Shown: one piece after another, positions 11,829 through 22,904 of the stretch
Layout: every line of letters begins with the position of its first letter
Position numbering within the stretch: the stretch's first letter is position 1
Source: Heloderma charlesbogerti
Lineage: Eukaryota; Chordata; Lepidosauria; Squamata; Helodermatidae
DNA length: 64,000 nucleotides
Direction: 5' to 3'
Assembly (NCBI GenBank): GCA_026122225.1
Contig: JANEZZ010001570.1
Location: 2,542,001-2,606,000 of the forward strand
Position numbers and translations under genes: made by a program
The notes under the pieces: generated by a model
What the model was told of the DNA's origin: nothing
Database searches by the model: none
The model's input: only the letters and a program-made list of their open reading frames with translations

Positions 11829-12185
11829 CCTCTCAATACTCACTGGGCTGGTTCGCATGATCGCCAGCACCCACTGTGGAGTCTGGCACATGCTGGTTGC
11901 CACTGTGAATATTCAAGATGCAGCGGGTGGCTGCCTCAGCTTACTGTGACTTGTGAACCAGGCTATGTGGCTTGTTGCCATGGGTAATGAGCCACCCAGA
12001 GCCCTCCTGCAGCCCATGGGTTCTGGGTGGCTTGTTACTCACAACAACAAACCATCCTGGGTGGGCACATGGCTTATTGTGATGTATGAACCCATTCATA
12101 CATCACAATAAGCCGTGTGCCTACCCACCATGGCTTGAATATTCACAATGGTGCCCGGCAAACACTGCAACCCACCGTGGCCATT
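11829..12185. repeat. Long imperfect inverted repeat (foldback element)
   Basis: Nested inverted pairs are visible. 'gttgccactgtgaatattcaag' pairs with 'cttgaatattcacaatggtgcc'. A near-perfect hairpin centred at about 12,093 pairs 'cacatggcttattgtgatgt' with its inverse. A further pair is built on 'gccacccagagcc' / 'ggttctgggtggc'. The first 38 bp ('tcctctcaatactcactggg' and following) are repeated at 11,551. No protein frame. Probably a foldback DNA transposon; TSD not resolved. Confidence 0.6.
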
Positions 12186-12189
12186 TAGA

Positions 12190-13200
12190 GGAGGAAATGG
12201 ACCCCATCCTCATGTGACTACTTATGAGGCACATGCATCATTTCAGTAGGAGTGCTAATGGGTCTACTGGCTTCTATAGCAAAGCTTTAATATCAACTAG
12301 ATGATCATTAACAGATGAGTTTGTTTCCATACTGTGAAGAAGTTTTGTTTGCATATTTCTGCCCATCAACCTGCTCTTAGGGGTATAAGAGAGGCTAGGC
12401 TGTTTTTACTGGTTAGTTGGCAACAGTAACATCTCGCGAACTCATTGATTCTACACATAATCCTGTGAATGTTAAACAGAAAAGTATCCCACAATTCCCA
12501 GTATTCCCCAGCCAGCAGGACAGCCTCCCTAACTCTTCCTTCATATCCTTCCCCCATACCTGTTTCCCCCAGCAAAACCTTTTCAATTTTTTTGCATCTT
12601 CTGCTGTAGGCTAAATCGTCCTTCCCCAATACTCATATATAGCTCATTTATGAGACAATGACCTTTCAAACCAACAAATGGGCCTCATTGGCCCTGTGGC
12701 ACTTTTAGAATATCTCATGCAGAGCTGAGAGTTGGGTACATGGGGCTATCCTTGTTCCAGTGGATCCAACATTGACAAGGTTCCGAAAACATGATTTGCT
12801 TGCACTGCAATTAAGGGCAGCACTCTAATTTGCTCTTGTATCGATCACTCTGAATTTCCTTCTTGCAACATCTGCAAGGCAAACTGTTCCTTCCAGAGAT
12901 GGAAGGGAGAACAGTGATTTAAACCTCACTGTGGGCAATTAAGTGCTTAAAATAAATGAACTCTTCATCTAGGCCAGCTTCCTGTTTGTCAGTGCAGCCC
13001 ACATCTCTGGGAAATGTCAGGGCATGTTCAGTGGTCATCTGAAATGGTATTTCTGATGGTTGGTAGGAGATGCTTTGAAGATGAAAGTCAGGAACAGCAT
13101 TCATGATAGTTGATTCATTATGCATCGTAAAGGTCAGTTTCAAAGATTTTCTTAAGAAAATTCATAACTGAGGAGGGGGGAATCACTAACTACCTTTATT
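12190..13200. other. Non-coding sequence
   Basis: No gene or repeat I recognise. Short frames on both strands near 12,366-12,629 lack domain features. Confidence 0.5.
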
Positions 13201-13206
13201 CTTCAG

Positions 13207-13334
13207 TAAGCCCTAAAGTAAGGTATCCTTAGGAAGCTTAATCTTTATTGTGGCACAATTTTTCCAACTATCATGAAAGTGGCAATAGTTATTCAGAGCA
13301 ATACAGAAACTCACATGTCCTGGAGTGATCCCTT
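13207..13334. repeat. Left copy of a ~115-bp direct repeat flanking a hAT
   Basis: It shares 'ctaaagtaaggta', 'agtggcaatag', 'aatacagaaa/aacacagaaa' and 'gatccctt' in the same order with 13,681-13,795. The pair brackets the hAT element at 13,335-13,680. This is far too long for a hAT TSD. Confidence 0.6.
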
Positions 13335-13680
13335 TAGGGTGGGGGTAGGAAAGCTCAGATCTGGGGACCACATCTGGCCCTCTGGGATGGCCACATTCCC
13401 TTCCCCTGACTCCATCCCAGTTCCCCTGGTCATTGGATGGTTTCCTAGCTTTTGTGCACTTTGAGATGTCTCTCCTAAGGCTTAATTACTGGCAGTAGGA
13501 CCTTTAAGCTACAATATACTGGTATTGTTCACATATTTTGGCCACACGTCTTTTGCCTTTGGTCCTGCTTCCTTTGTCTTTGGCCATACCACTCGGCACC
13601 CCAGATTGTGGCCCCCGCAAGCTTCTCCAAAACTGAATTTGACCTGAATTTGACAGGCTGAAAGAGGTTGAACATCCCTG
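13335..13680 (-). mobile_element. hAT-like non-autonomous element
   Basis: On the minus strand it begins CAGGGATGTTCAACCTCTTTC. Its interior matches the element at 17,756-18,703: the landmarks 'ttttggagaagct', 'gccaca' and 'cagtaattaagcctta' appear in order. The other end is TAGGGTGGGGGTAGG. No transposase frame. An 8-bp TSD is not visible because the element is bracketed by the longer duplicated flank. Confidence 0.6.
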
Positions 13681-13795
13681 CGCTAAAGTAAGGTAGTTGA
13701 CATTGCAGTACCATTTTCCCAGCTATTGCAAGAGTGGCAATAGCTATTTAGATCAACACAGAAATAAACACACACTAGAGGGATCCCTTAAATTT
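13681..13795. repeat. Right copy of the ~115-bp direct repeat
   Basis: Partner of 13,207-13,334, diverged by an estimated 20-30 percent with small indels. Confidence 0.55.
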
Positions 13796-14105
13796 AGGGC
13801 TCGATTTGAACCAAAACGTGGCAGATAGAAGCATGAGTTGTTCCTAGTCTTCAGTGACAGAGCTTGGAGTTATTTATCATTTCTACCAGAAAGAGACAGC
13901 AAAGTGAAAAATTTTATTAGATGTGTATTCCCAGAGTGATTCGCTATCCATTCTGCTTCTCAACCCCTTCATTTCTCTGGGCCTGACTTTGTAACACAGA
14001 AGAGGGAGGTGCCTTTAAAGGTACAAGCACACAATTATTCTGAAAACTATTCTCTTTATAGAGTTTGGCCCCAGAGTGTAATAATGGACAAGAATGACTT
14101 TGAGC

Positions 14106-14619
14106 TAGGGATGGGCAGATTCCCTACCTGCTCCTCTGGTGGGGAATCTGCCCTTGGGGGGAGGCGCTCTGTCCCTCCCCCCAAGAATCCTCTTCAGCCA
14201 GCTCTGCTCCATGCCAATTCTGCGGAGCCAGCCGCTGGCTCCACAGTGCCAGTGATACGGCCGCCATTGCTATGCCGTATCACTGGCTGAAGCTGACTTG
14301 GGATGCAAATGGCATCCATTATGCCATTTGCGGATGTAAAGCTCTTAGATTAAGCTAAATGCAGCCATAGATGGCTGCATTTAGCTTAAACTAAGGGCTT
14401 TACGACTGCAAACAGTGTCTGCTATGCCATTTGCGTCTGTGGTTTTTCACGCAATAAACATTTTTCACGTGATAGGAGTCGCTGCGAGGAGGATCTGGCT
14501 CCACACGGGTCCGGAGGGAGGTGGAGGTGAGTAGTGACATTCCGCCACAGACTCCAGAGGCTGGAATCTAAAGAATCCAGCCTCATTGGGGTCTGTGGCA
14601 GAAATCTCCACCATCCCTA
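14106..14619. mobile_element. Palindromic hAT MITE, copy F
   Basis: Ends TAGGGATG...CATCCCTA with a perfect 8-bp TSD, CTTTGAGC (14,098-14,105 and 14,620-14,627). The core is one long hairpin (about 14,265-14,450) containing 'gcaaatggcat' and 'taaatgcagcc' in both orientations. It belongs with copy H. AGGTGAGT at 14,525-14,532 is an outward donor-like motif; the left end has the weaker outward AGGTAGGG. Confidence 0.88.
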
Positions 14620-14919
14620 CTTTGAGCACATGCAGAGGGCCTTTCCCTTCATTTTAGCCATCATAACCCAGTTGCTGCCCTTCATACTTTGCCCTTCCTT
14701 CAAATTACCATGGCAGCAACTAAATTGCATCAGATGGTGTGACTTTGAAGTAGTCTTCATCTCTGATGATTCTCATTTTAGAAATTAAGCAGCAGGTGTC
14801 CTTAAGGCCAATGGAGCTCCAACTGGACAAGAGCATTTTGTTCTCCTTCTCAACTTACTTCTGAGTAGACATGCATAGGTTAAAATGCCAGGGAACCCAT
14901 TTGATCCAAAACCATCAGC

Positions 14920-15105
14920 AGGGATGTCATGACCCATGACCAGAAGCCCTCAGAGACTGAAGTCTCCAGTCCCTGGTCTTTCTGACCTGGGGCCCACTGC
15001 CTTGGGTCTCATATCCTATCCATGTGACCCCTCCCCAGGAGGTACCACTACCCCATGACTCTGAGGAGTGGTCTTCAGACTCCTCTAGTGAAGAGGGATA
15101 CCCTG
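14920..15105 (+). pseudogene. Fragment of an acidic reading frame, unrecognised
   Basis: Plus-strand translation near 15,024-15,105 gives a Ser/Glu-rich stretch ('SSDSSSEEG') resembling that at 4.9-5.2 kb. It runs directly into MITE G. Nothing more can be said; possibly a decayed retroelement or gene fragment. Confidence 0.2.
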
Positions 15106-15798
15106 TAGGGATGTCAGAGAATTCCATGATGGATCTCGGTGAGGCCGAATGCCAGTGCATTCGGGCCCCCGAAATCCATCGTGGAACAAAGCCCCCGCCC
15201 CCAACCCACGAAAAGCATGCAGGACGAAGTCCCCGCCACCCCCACCCCACAAAAGGTGTGCGAAATGGAGCACTTACCTGCTCCCATCCGTGCTGCTTTG
15301 TGAATGGCAGCCGTCCTGTGGCCGCCATTCGCTTCCTCCTTTTCATAACCGTGATAGGCTACGTAAATACTTACGTAGCCTATCACGGCTAACACAGGGA
15401 CGCCATTTGTGTCCCTACGGAGGCTGTGATAGGCTACGTAAGTATTTACGTAGCCTATCACGGTGGGGGGGGGGACCCAGGGTACGCAAATGGCAGCGGC
15501 TACCACCATTTGTGTATGCTGGGGTTTTCCCCCCTGCCTTGGTAGGCTACATAAATAATTACGTAGACTATCATGGCTCAATACAGGGACACAAATGGTG
15601 GCGGCTACAACAGCCACCATTTGCATCCCAGCAGAGCTGCCCAGCAGCCAGATGTCTGGCTGCAGGCCAGGCAGGATTCTGGGGGGAGGGACGGAGTGCC
15701 TCTCCCTCCATCGAGGATTCTGGGGGGAGGGATGGAGCGCCTCCCCCCCACCGCGGATTGCCCAGCGCGGAGCCTGGTAGGTGTTTCGTACATCACTA
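15106..15798. mobile_element. Palindromic hAT MITE, copy G
   Basis: Begins TAGGGATG and ends CATCACTA (one change from CATCCCTA). A perfect 8-bp TSD, ATACCCTG, lies at 15,098-15,105 and 15,799-15,806. The core holds GTGATAGGCTACGTAA...TTACGTAGCCTATCAC palindromes at about 15,350-15,386 and 15,425-15,461, and a worn third near 15,540. A minus-strand donor-like AGGTAAGT is at 15,272-15,279; the right end has the weaker GGTAGGT near 15,776. The 244- and 216-codon frames across it are products of the GC-rich palindromes, not genes. Confidence 0.88.
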
Positions 15799-15806
15799 AT
15801 ACCCTG

Positions 15807-16226
15807 TGGTGCAGCTTCAAACCAGCTTCTGTCTCCTCCAGCATTCACATCCCAGGAGAAGCCAATGCCTACAGAAAAAGGCTGCTTGCCCTTTTACAGC
15901 CAGGTACAGCACCTGAAGGGGTGGAGCTTCCAGAAAGACTCTCTTTACCTAACTCTAAATCCCTTCCAGTCAGAGTTGGGGTAGCTTGTCAGTACTTTTG
16001 CTCCAGGCCTGCTTTCTGTGGCCCTTGAAAGCAAATCAAAATCCTGGCCTGGTTCCTGGGGTGCTGGCCATGGTACTGAAAGTATTCCTGATCTGGCTCC
16101 CTGTTCCTTGTTGTACTTCCTCCCCTGAGCCAATGCTATGAGCAATTAAAGAATATCAGATGAAGCAGGACAAAGGATGCCCAGATAAATCTAAAATGCT
16201 GCAATTTGATTATCTCATTAGAACAC
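15807..16226. other. Non-coding sequence
   Basis: No gene or repeat recognised between the two MITEs. Confidence 0.5.
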
Positions 16227-16659
16227 TAAGGATGGGTGAGATTTTTTTCCAATTCAATTTTGATAAAAATTTGGGACATAGCTGCAACAAAAAGAACATC
16301 TAAAAAAATGAAAGTGGGAGAAAGTGAAATTGACAGGTAGGGGTGATGTAAGTGCTTAGTTCTTGTTGAGGTTTGAATCCCTATGTATTCAATCATGTTT
16401 GTGGTGCTGAATTGGGGTTGCCACCTCTTTCCTGACAGGTTTGCCAGAGATATATGGTAGGCAGGTCCATCATGGTCCTGTCCATAATGGGAATTTGGCT
16501 GATGCAGATGGGGAGGAATTCTGCTTCAGTTCTTTTGATAAGAACTTGCCAAAATTCACAAAACTCTTCACAAAGTTCAGGAGAGAAAGATTGTGAGATT
16601 TTTTTTAAAAAAAATGCAGATGTGGGAGAAAGCAAAACTGACAGATTTGCCCATCTCTA
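16227..16659. mobile_element. hAT-like MITE, AT-rich type
   Basis: The left end is TAAGGATGGG and the right end CCCATCTCTA. The flanks 'tagaacac' and 'ttgagcac' are a 6/8 match and probably an aged 8-bp TSD. The interior has Fold-back-like repeats of 'gtgggagaaag'. No transposase. Confidence 0.55.
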
Positions 16660-16669
16660 TTGAGCACGG

Positions 16670-17740
16670 AGAGATTGGAATGGAAGTTGGTGTGCATGTT
16701 TACAACACAATTCTCCTACTGAAGTTCAAACACCTGCTTGAGCTCCTCAGCCCTTTCAAAAAGGAGAGGGGAAGAAAGATGTAACAGAAATCAGAACAGG
16801 AATTCTGAAGCAATCCTTCTCAAGTATGGTGTTTTGTACAATCCTTTGTCTTCAATTAGTTTTTTTGTGGGAAGTGTAATATTTAGAGATGCAGACATTA
16901 CAATGAGATTAATGCATTTCAGCGAGCACCTGCAGTGAAAGACTTGTATGAATGTACTTGCATTCGTAGTCATAAAACCAACAAATGTGGTGATAGCACA
17001 AAGCTGCAGGGGAAGTTCTGTGCTCAGGCTTTTTTTTTTCAGTGTGTTCACAGTTCCATGATAAACTATTCTTTGGCAAGACTTACCTGTAACAGACAAG
17101 AATGATGGCTTGCATTGCATTATGGTAACACAGTAGCATTATCCTCTGATAATATGGAGTGACGGATAACCTGTCATTGCTGTAACTCCATGTTTGATAT
17201 ATTTGATTGTCTGCAATTGGGAAGAGGCAAAACAGAATCAAGATGTAGCAATTTGCGCAATCGGCTTAGCTCTATGAAATGAACCAGTGACATTTATGCC
17301 AGCTGTTAGCTTCTGCAGATTTTCTGCTATCTGAGCGCATTCTTGAATTATTCTTCTTCTCTGAACATAAGGAAACCCATAGAAATACCTCACTTCCACA
17401 GCATTCTGTAAGTCATTCCATCAAAGCTGACATTACAAATGGCTGAACATAAAAAGCAATTGTGTGATACATCTAATGCTTTTCTTAGCCCACAGAGCTC
17501 TAGTAATTCATAGTTATAAATCAAGCTATGTAAAACTAGTTTAAATGACTGGAGATGTAAACCTTTTTTTAAAAAAAAAAAGATATCACAGTCTTTCCCA
17601 GCAGGGTATTTCAATATAAATTTTATGTAACATATGGGTGCTCAACTTCAATTCTTTCATGTGATTTAGCTGGAAAATAAGGCTGCTTGGAAAGTGCACA
17701 CAAATGCTCAGGTGATCACATTTCTGATATATTTTCACAT
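16670..17740. other. Non-coding sequence
   Basis: No gene or repeat recognised apart from short A or T runs. Confidence 0.5.
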
Positions 17741-17755
17741 TGTATGCATTCATAA

Positions 17756-18703
17756 CAGGGATGTTGAACCTCTTTCAACCCAAGGGCTGAATTCCATTTT
17801 GGAGAAGCTCTCCGAGGCCACATCCCAGTGGTGGACACGGCTAAAGGGAAAACATGCAGGGCCAAAAATACCAAAGTATTTTAGCTTTAAACTCTTACTA
17901 GGGATGGGCGGATTCCCTACCTGTCGTTCCGCAGGGGAATCCACCCACAGGGGGAGGCGATCCGGCCCTCCCCCTGGAATCCATCCAGGCCAGCTCCGCT
18001 CCACGTCAATCCTGCGGAACCGGCCACCTGCTCCACATCACTGGTGAATTTCATTGATACGGGCGGGCGGCAGCCATTGCTGTGCCGTACCTCTGTATAA
18101 GTAAGTCTCCGGATGCAAATGGCATAGTGGGTGCCATTTGTGGCTGTAAAGCTGGTAGTTTAACCTAAATGCAGCCGTAAATGGCTGCATTTAGGCTAAT
18201 CTACCAGGTTTACAGCTGCAAATGGCACCCACTATGCCATTTGCATCCAGAGACTTACTTATACAGAGATATGGCACGGCAATGGTTGCTGGCTGTATTG
18301 ACTTTCGCCAGTGATGTGGAGTAGGAGGCCGGCTCCGCAGGATCGATGTTGAGAGGGATCCGACCTGGATGGATTCCGCGGAGAGGCAGAGGTAAGTGCT
18401 CCATTCCTCCATGGACTCCGGGGGGGCTGATTCTTTAGAATCCAGCCTCATTGGAGTCTGTGGTGGAATTGTCTGCCATCCCTAGACCTTACTGGCAGTA
18501 ACTAAGCCTTAAGAGAGGAGTTTCAACCTTTTACAATGGCAGGGGGGAGCTTACAAAGCTGGGAAACTACCAAATGATGAGTGGTCAGGGAAAGGGGTGG
18601 GGCCAGGGAAAAGGGGCGTGGCCATCTGGGGAACACTAGAGGACTAGATTGGGACCATGGGAGAGTTGTATTTAGCCCCTGAGGCTGTGATTTTGCACCC
18701 CTG
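17756..18703 (+). mobile_element. hAT element interrupted by MITE H
   Basis: Starts CAGGGATGTTGAACCTCTTTC and ends GCACCCCTG. The flanks ATTCATAA (17,748-17,755) and ATTTATAA (18,704-18,711) form a 7/8 TSD. Same family as 13,335-13,680 in opposite orientation. MITE H lies inside, so this element is the older of the two. No transposase frame. Confidence 0.7.
17899..18484. mobile_element. Palindromic hAT MITE, copy H (nested)
   Basis: TAGGGATG...CATCCCTA ends; the flanks 'actcttac' and 'gaccttac' agree at 5/8. The core is an almost perfect hairpin about 170 bp long (about 18,085-18,262), its arms holding 'atacag/ctgtat' and 'gcaaatggca' in inverse order. Outward AGGTAAGT on the plus strand at 18,390-18,397. 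It resembles copy F in hairpin sequence. Confidence 0.82.
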
Positions 18704-18711
18704 ATTTATAA

Positions 18712-19188
18712 TCAAAGTAATATTGGTCCGCTAACTCCCAGTGGTTGTCATCTCGGTATAGTAAGTCCCACCTAAACTAGGAATGAATGCCTACACTGGA
18801 CAGTTAACACTGTTCACCAACATCCTTCCAACACTTTGTGGCACCAGTGTTATTACAGCATTGCCCTCCCCCCAAAATGCCTTGAACTAACCTCAGGGTT
18901 ATATCAGCAGTTGTGGTTGCTGTGATCTGAACAGCTCTCAAGCAATTATAAGAACACGAGATATCGGAAGGCCATGGTGAGGTCATCTGGTACTGGAGCT
19001 CTAACTTGGACCCACAGATTGGGATGCATGAGGAATTTGTTTCAGTACATTTTTGATCAGGATTTTACCCAGTTCACAGCTTCTGAACAGAACACAGGCA
19101 GAAGACTGTTGATTTAAAATCAGCACACTAGTAGGGAATAATGGTAGTGACTGCTCCTATGCCCATCAAATCCTTACCTGACAGGAGC
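18712..19188. other. Non-coding sequence
   Basis: No gene or repeat recognised. Confidence 0.5.
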
Positions 19189-19196
19189 ATCTATAT

Positions 19197-19543
19197 CAGG
19201 GTTAGGCAATGTGGTGCCTGCAGGCACCAATGCACACCCATCCACCTTTATTGTGCCCACCAGGGTGCCCTACCCCTCCCACATTTAAAAAAAACATTAA
19301 CACACTTTCTTACTGGCAATTGGGATTGCTGTGAAATAGGTATCTGTTGGTGCTGAACGCTGTGGCTTCAAAGGAGCTGTTCAGTGTGTTGAGGCTGAGA
19401 CCCCACTTCTGCCTTGTAATCAATTTTTGGGGCAGGTTACTTCTCCTGGCCAGACTTTCCATGGCAGCCATTCTGTGGAGGTTCCCTGACAGTTACTCAA
19501 AATGCCAATAGTGCCCATGACCCCCAAAGGCTGCCTGCCTCTT
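19197..19543. mobile_element. hAT-like element, third type
   Basis: Starts CAGGGTTAGGCAATGTGGTGCC, a classic hAT terminal form. Flanks ATCTATAT (19,189-19,196) and ATCTATAC (19,544-19,551) give a 7/8 TSD. The right terminal repeat is worn ('ggctgcctgcctctt'). No transposase. Confidence 0.6.
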
Positions 19544-19551
19544 ATCTATAC

Positions 19552-20019
19552 ATACAAATATACTTTGTGTCTCTGTTCTGTGCACAGAGTAATCAGATGG
19601 CATGTCAATTTCATTCTAGGTAGGACTGATTGGTAACCTCCTCAGATATAGGCACCACACTTCTAACTTCAGAGCGATCACATTTAAATACATTTGCACC
19701 TTGTGAGAACTTTGACTTGTTTTAATTCGCTTTGACAGTTTCACTTCATTTAATTTTCTCTGAGAACTCTGAATAAGATCAAAACAGACATTTAGTTTCC
19801 ACTAGTGTGGCACTTGATGTGACACACAGTTAATTCACCACAAGCTACATAAACAAGCTTCAATTCATAACTTTGAATTGATGAAACAGCAAATTACAAT
19901 TCATGAATACAAACCAGCAGGTTATGAATTCATGCATACAAAAAAGTGAGCTATGAATAATAAACATCTATATGAATACACTAATAGAAAGTTATTTATT
20001 ATTTATTTATTTCACAAAT
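19552..20019. other. Non-coding, AT-rich sequence
   Basis: Several repeats of 'caattcat', 'gaattcatg' and 'aattgatga' near 19,860-19,960. The run at 19,990-20,012 (TTTATT units) is the antisense tail of the LINE that follows. Confidence 0.45.
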
Positions 20020-20022
20020 TTA

Positions 20023-20155
20023 AGGTGCAATCCTATGCATGTTTAGACATAAAAAAAGCATACAACTCCCAACATGCCCCAGCCAGGCATAGCTGGCTGG
20101 GGCATGCTGGGAGTTGTAGGCCTTTTTTCTGCCTAAACATGCATAGACTGCAGTC
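20023..20155. mobile_element. Harbinger-like MITE, TTA target duplication
   Basis: Imperfect palindrome of 133 bp with ends AGGTGCAATCCTATGCATG and, inverted, GACTGCAGTCTATGCATG; TTA at 20,020-20,022 and 20,156-20,158. The stem contains 'tacaactccca' and 'tgggagttgta' around 'ccagccaggcatagctggctgg'. It is inserted in the antisense LINE tail. Confidence 0.65.
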
Positions 20156-20404
20156 TTATATACCACTTTCCAAGAAAATATTTGATGTAGTGAACATAAT
20201 GATGACATCAACACTAAAAATACATACTATAATAAAATGATTGTGGATCAGCAATAAAACTATAACTGAAACTGGCTGGGTTACACTTCAGGTAAAGATG
20301 CATACAAAGATAGGTCTTAAGAAGACATCTAAAACTCCATACTGTAAACAACTCTCTGATGTCAGTGAGAAGTGCATTCCAGAGGATGGGTGCTATAACA
20401 CTAA

Positions 20405-20512
20405 GAACACAATCCTATGTATGACTAGAGAGGAGGAAAAAGGCCTACAACTCCCAGGACTGCTGGGAGTTGTAGGCCTTTTTTCTGTCTACACATGCTT
20501 AGGATTGTGCTC
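20405..20512. mobile_element. Harbinger-like MITE, TAA target duplication
   Basis: 108-bp palindrome with ends GAACACAATCCTATG and (inverted) GAGCACAATCCTAAGC, flanked by TAA at 20,402-20,404 and 20,513-20,515. The stem 'gcctacaactcccagga' pairs with its inverse. Near relative of 20,023-20,155 and 59,950-60,075. Confidence 0.72.
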
Positions 20513-21659
20513 TAAATGCTTTATTGCTAAGGCAACCCTCAGGACCATGCGGCAACACCAGAGTACTCCTCCTGAGAATGACAAAAGTCAAGCAGGAACA
20601 TAAGGGATGAGGCAACCCCTAAGGTAAGCTTGTCCCAGGTTGTTTAGGGCTTTATATGCAACAACAAAACCTTAAACTTGGCTCAGTAAAGTATTTGCAG
20701 CCAGTGCAGTTCTTTTAGCAAAGGTGTAACGTGCAGTTGAGAGGAGACCCTGGTTATCAGCTTCATTCTGCATCACCTGCAGTGTCCAAACAAAGCCCAA
20801 GGGCAGCCCAAAAGAGCAGATTACAATTATCCTCTCTTGAGACTACCAAGAGATTGCCTGAACTACTGCGGCCAAGCTATCAATATCCAGGAATGGCCAC
20901 AATTGGTAAAAAGGCACTACTAACAAGTGAGCTAACTTGAGCCTTCAGTGGCAAATATGGATCTAGAAGCACCTCCAAACTATGTACTTGTTCTTCTGAG
21001 GAAGTGGCGCAGCCCCATCCAGAACAGCCAGCCAACCTATGTCCTAGTCCACTGTTGCGTCCAAGCACTGTCCAGAGCCTTCACAGCCACACCTGATTCA
21101 AATGTTATAGAGAATTGAGCTACATGTCATTTGTGTACTGCTGACACCTCACTCCAAATGCCCAGATGACCACTCCCAGTGGCTTCATAAAGATGTTAAA
21201 AAGCACTGACAAAATAGTGCCCTGTGGAATCCCATAGCACAAGTGCCAGAGGGCTGAACACTCAACACCACTCTCTGAGACCAAGCCTGTAGTACAGTAG
21301 AGTGCCCCGAATACCCTTCCCACAGAGCCAGTCCAAGAGGATACCGTGGCCAGTGGTATTGAATGCTACAGAGCGGTCAAGTAAGAGGAGTAAATTTGCA
21401 CTCCCTCTCTCAATAAAGGCCATCCAACAGGGTGACCAAGGCTGATTTGGTCCCCAAACCAAGCCTGAACCCAGACAAGAGTGAGTCTAGACAAATCTTG
21501 CAATCGCCCCACCTTAATCCTCTTAATCACCCTCCCTAAAAGTGTGGTATTCATGGCCAAGTGATAGTTATCACAAATCCTTTGGTCCAGGGTGGACTTC
21601 TTCAGGAATGGATCCACTATCACCTCATTCAAGACAACAGGCACATTCCTTCATGCAGT

Positions 21660-21870
21660 GCCATACCCAGGACCTATTGTTGTTGTTGTCGTTGTTGTTG
21701 CTATTATTATATTTATATTCTGCCTTTTTCCCAATACTAGGACTCAAGGCGGCTTTACAACATTAAAAACTTGTACAGTTAAAACCTATAAATAGAAATA
21801 TACAAAAGTTAAAAATATAATTAAATCAATAATATCAAAATTGTATAAAATTTTAGAATTTAAACCTACC
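21660..21870 (-). repeat. LINE 3' tail with (GTT)n, antisense
   Basis: 'tgttgttgttg' then 'atatttatattctgcctttt' and 'aaggcggctttacaacatt', the antisense form of an L2-like 3' end, followed by AT-rich sequence. It interrupts the reverse transcriptase-bearing LINE remnant, so it is a younger insertion or a rearrangement. Confidence 0.5.
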
Positions 21871-22904
21871 CAGTCATGCCCTGCCAGTTAGCCATGACGG
21901 ACTGGGATTGAGAGGGCACCTGGTCGGGTGGATAACTGCAAGTATCTTGTCCACGTCATCAGGTCACATTAACAGAAATTGATCCTATAAAACATAGCTA
22001 GATGAGCATTGGACATCTCACTTGGATCTACCATAATTGTGGCATCCAGACTGCTTCAGAACTGGATGACTTCATCCTTAATGTGCATTGAGAGAGTATC
22101 ACAGCAGACCTCTGAGGGCCCTAAAGGGGCTTCTTCTGGGATCAGCAAACTCTAAGCCACTCTAAAGAGTTCCTCTGAATACTCTGCCTCCCTCGCATAC
22201 TTGAGTATGCGGGGGAGGCAGCAAAATAAGCCTTTTTCACTGCCAGCACTGACACATGGTGAGCACAGTTGTATGCTCTAACCAGTGTTTGAGCAACATT
22301 AGAGCAAGACGGCCATCACCTATGCTCCAGTTGTCATCGACCCTGATCCATGTGCTGCAGCTCTGCAGAGTAGCAAAGGAAAAAACATATTGGTGGCCCT
22401 TTGCACCTCACCGTTCTACAGTTAAACAAGCGCCTCGACAGGATCACTAGCTCTATCTGCTGGGAAATCCCCCAGAGCATTCAGGAAATCATCACATTCC
22501 CCAAGTCTCTGAGGTGGATTATCCTAATGGGTCTCCTACCCCTGCAGGGGTAGCTGCTGCCACAAATCCAAACTTTATCAGAAAGTGGTCTAACCATGAC
22601 AATAGGGTCTCTACAACCCCCTCTAGCACCAGACTACCCATCTAAAGACTAAATTGAGAGTATTTCCCTCTCTATGCATTGGGCCGATGACAACTTGAGA
22701 AGCCCTCATCATGGTTGTCATGATGCCCCCATGAAGACTCAACCAAGGCCAGAGGTAGCCTCAGCATGTAAGATAACATGAAAACATATTTATGGCATGC
22801 GTTAAGCCATAACATATACTTCATATTTAAAAAAAAGCTTTCAGGGACGAAATAACCAAACTGGAAGATGGATTACAACAGTTACTGGAATCTTATGCAA
22901 CTTT

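Larger units (their letters stand above)
20160..22850 (-). mobile_element. L2-like LINE remnants, antisense
   Basis: Minus-strand translation of 21,120-21,323 gives the reverse transcriptase motif 'GIPQGTILSVLFNIFMKPLG' followed by 'FGVRCQQYTNDM', where the catalytic Y/F-A-D-D box has become Y-T-N-D. Upstream frames at 21,262-21,644 carry worn fingers/palm sequence. Sequence towards 20,600 is decayed C-terminal and 3' region, similar to 60,175-60,545. Frames are split by stops and shifts. At about 21,660-21,870 a second antisense LINE tail ('tatattctgccttttt') appears to interrupt it. Confidence 0.65.

Noticed and set aside
15114..15848. 244-codon minus-strand frame
   Set aside because: It spans palindromic MITE G and its flank; the translation repeats inverted phrases from the palindromes and crosses a transposon boundary defined by a perfect TSD.
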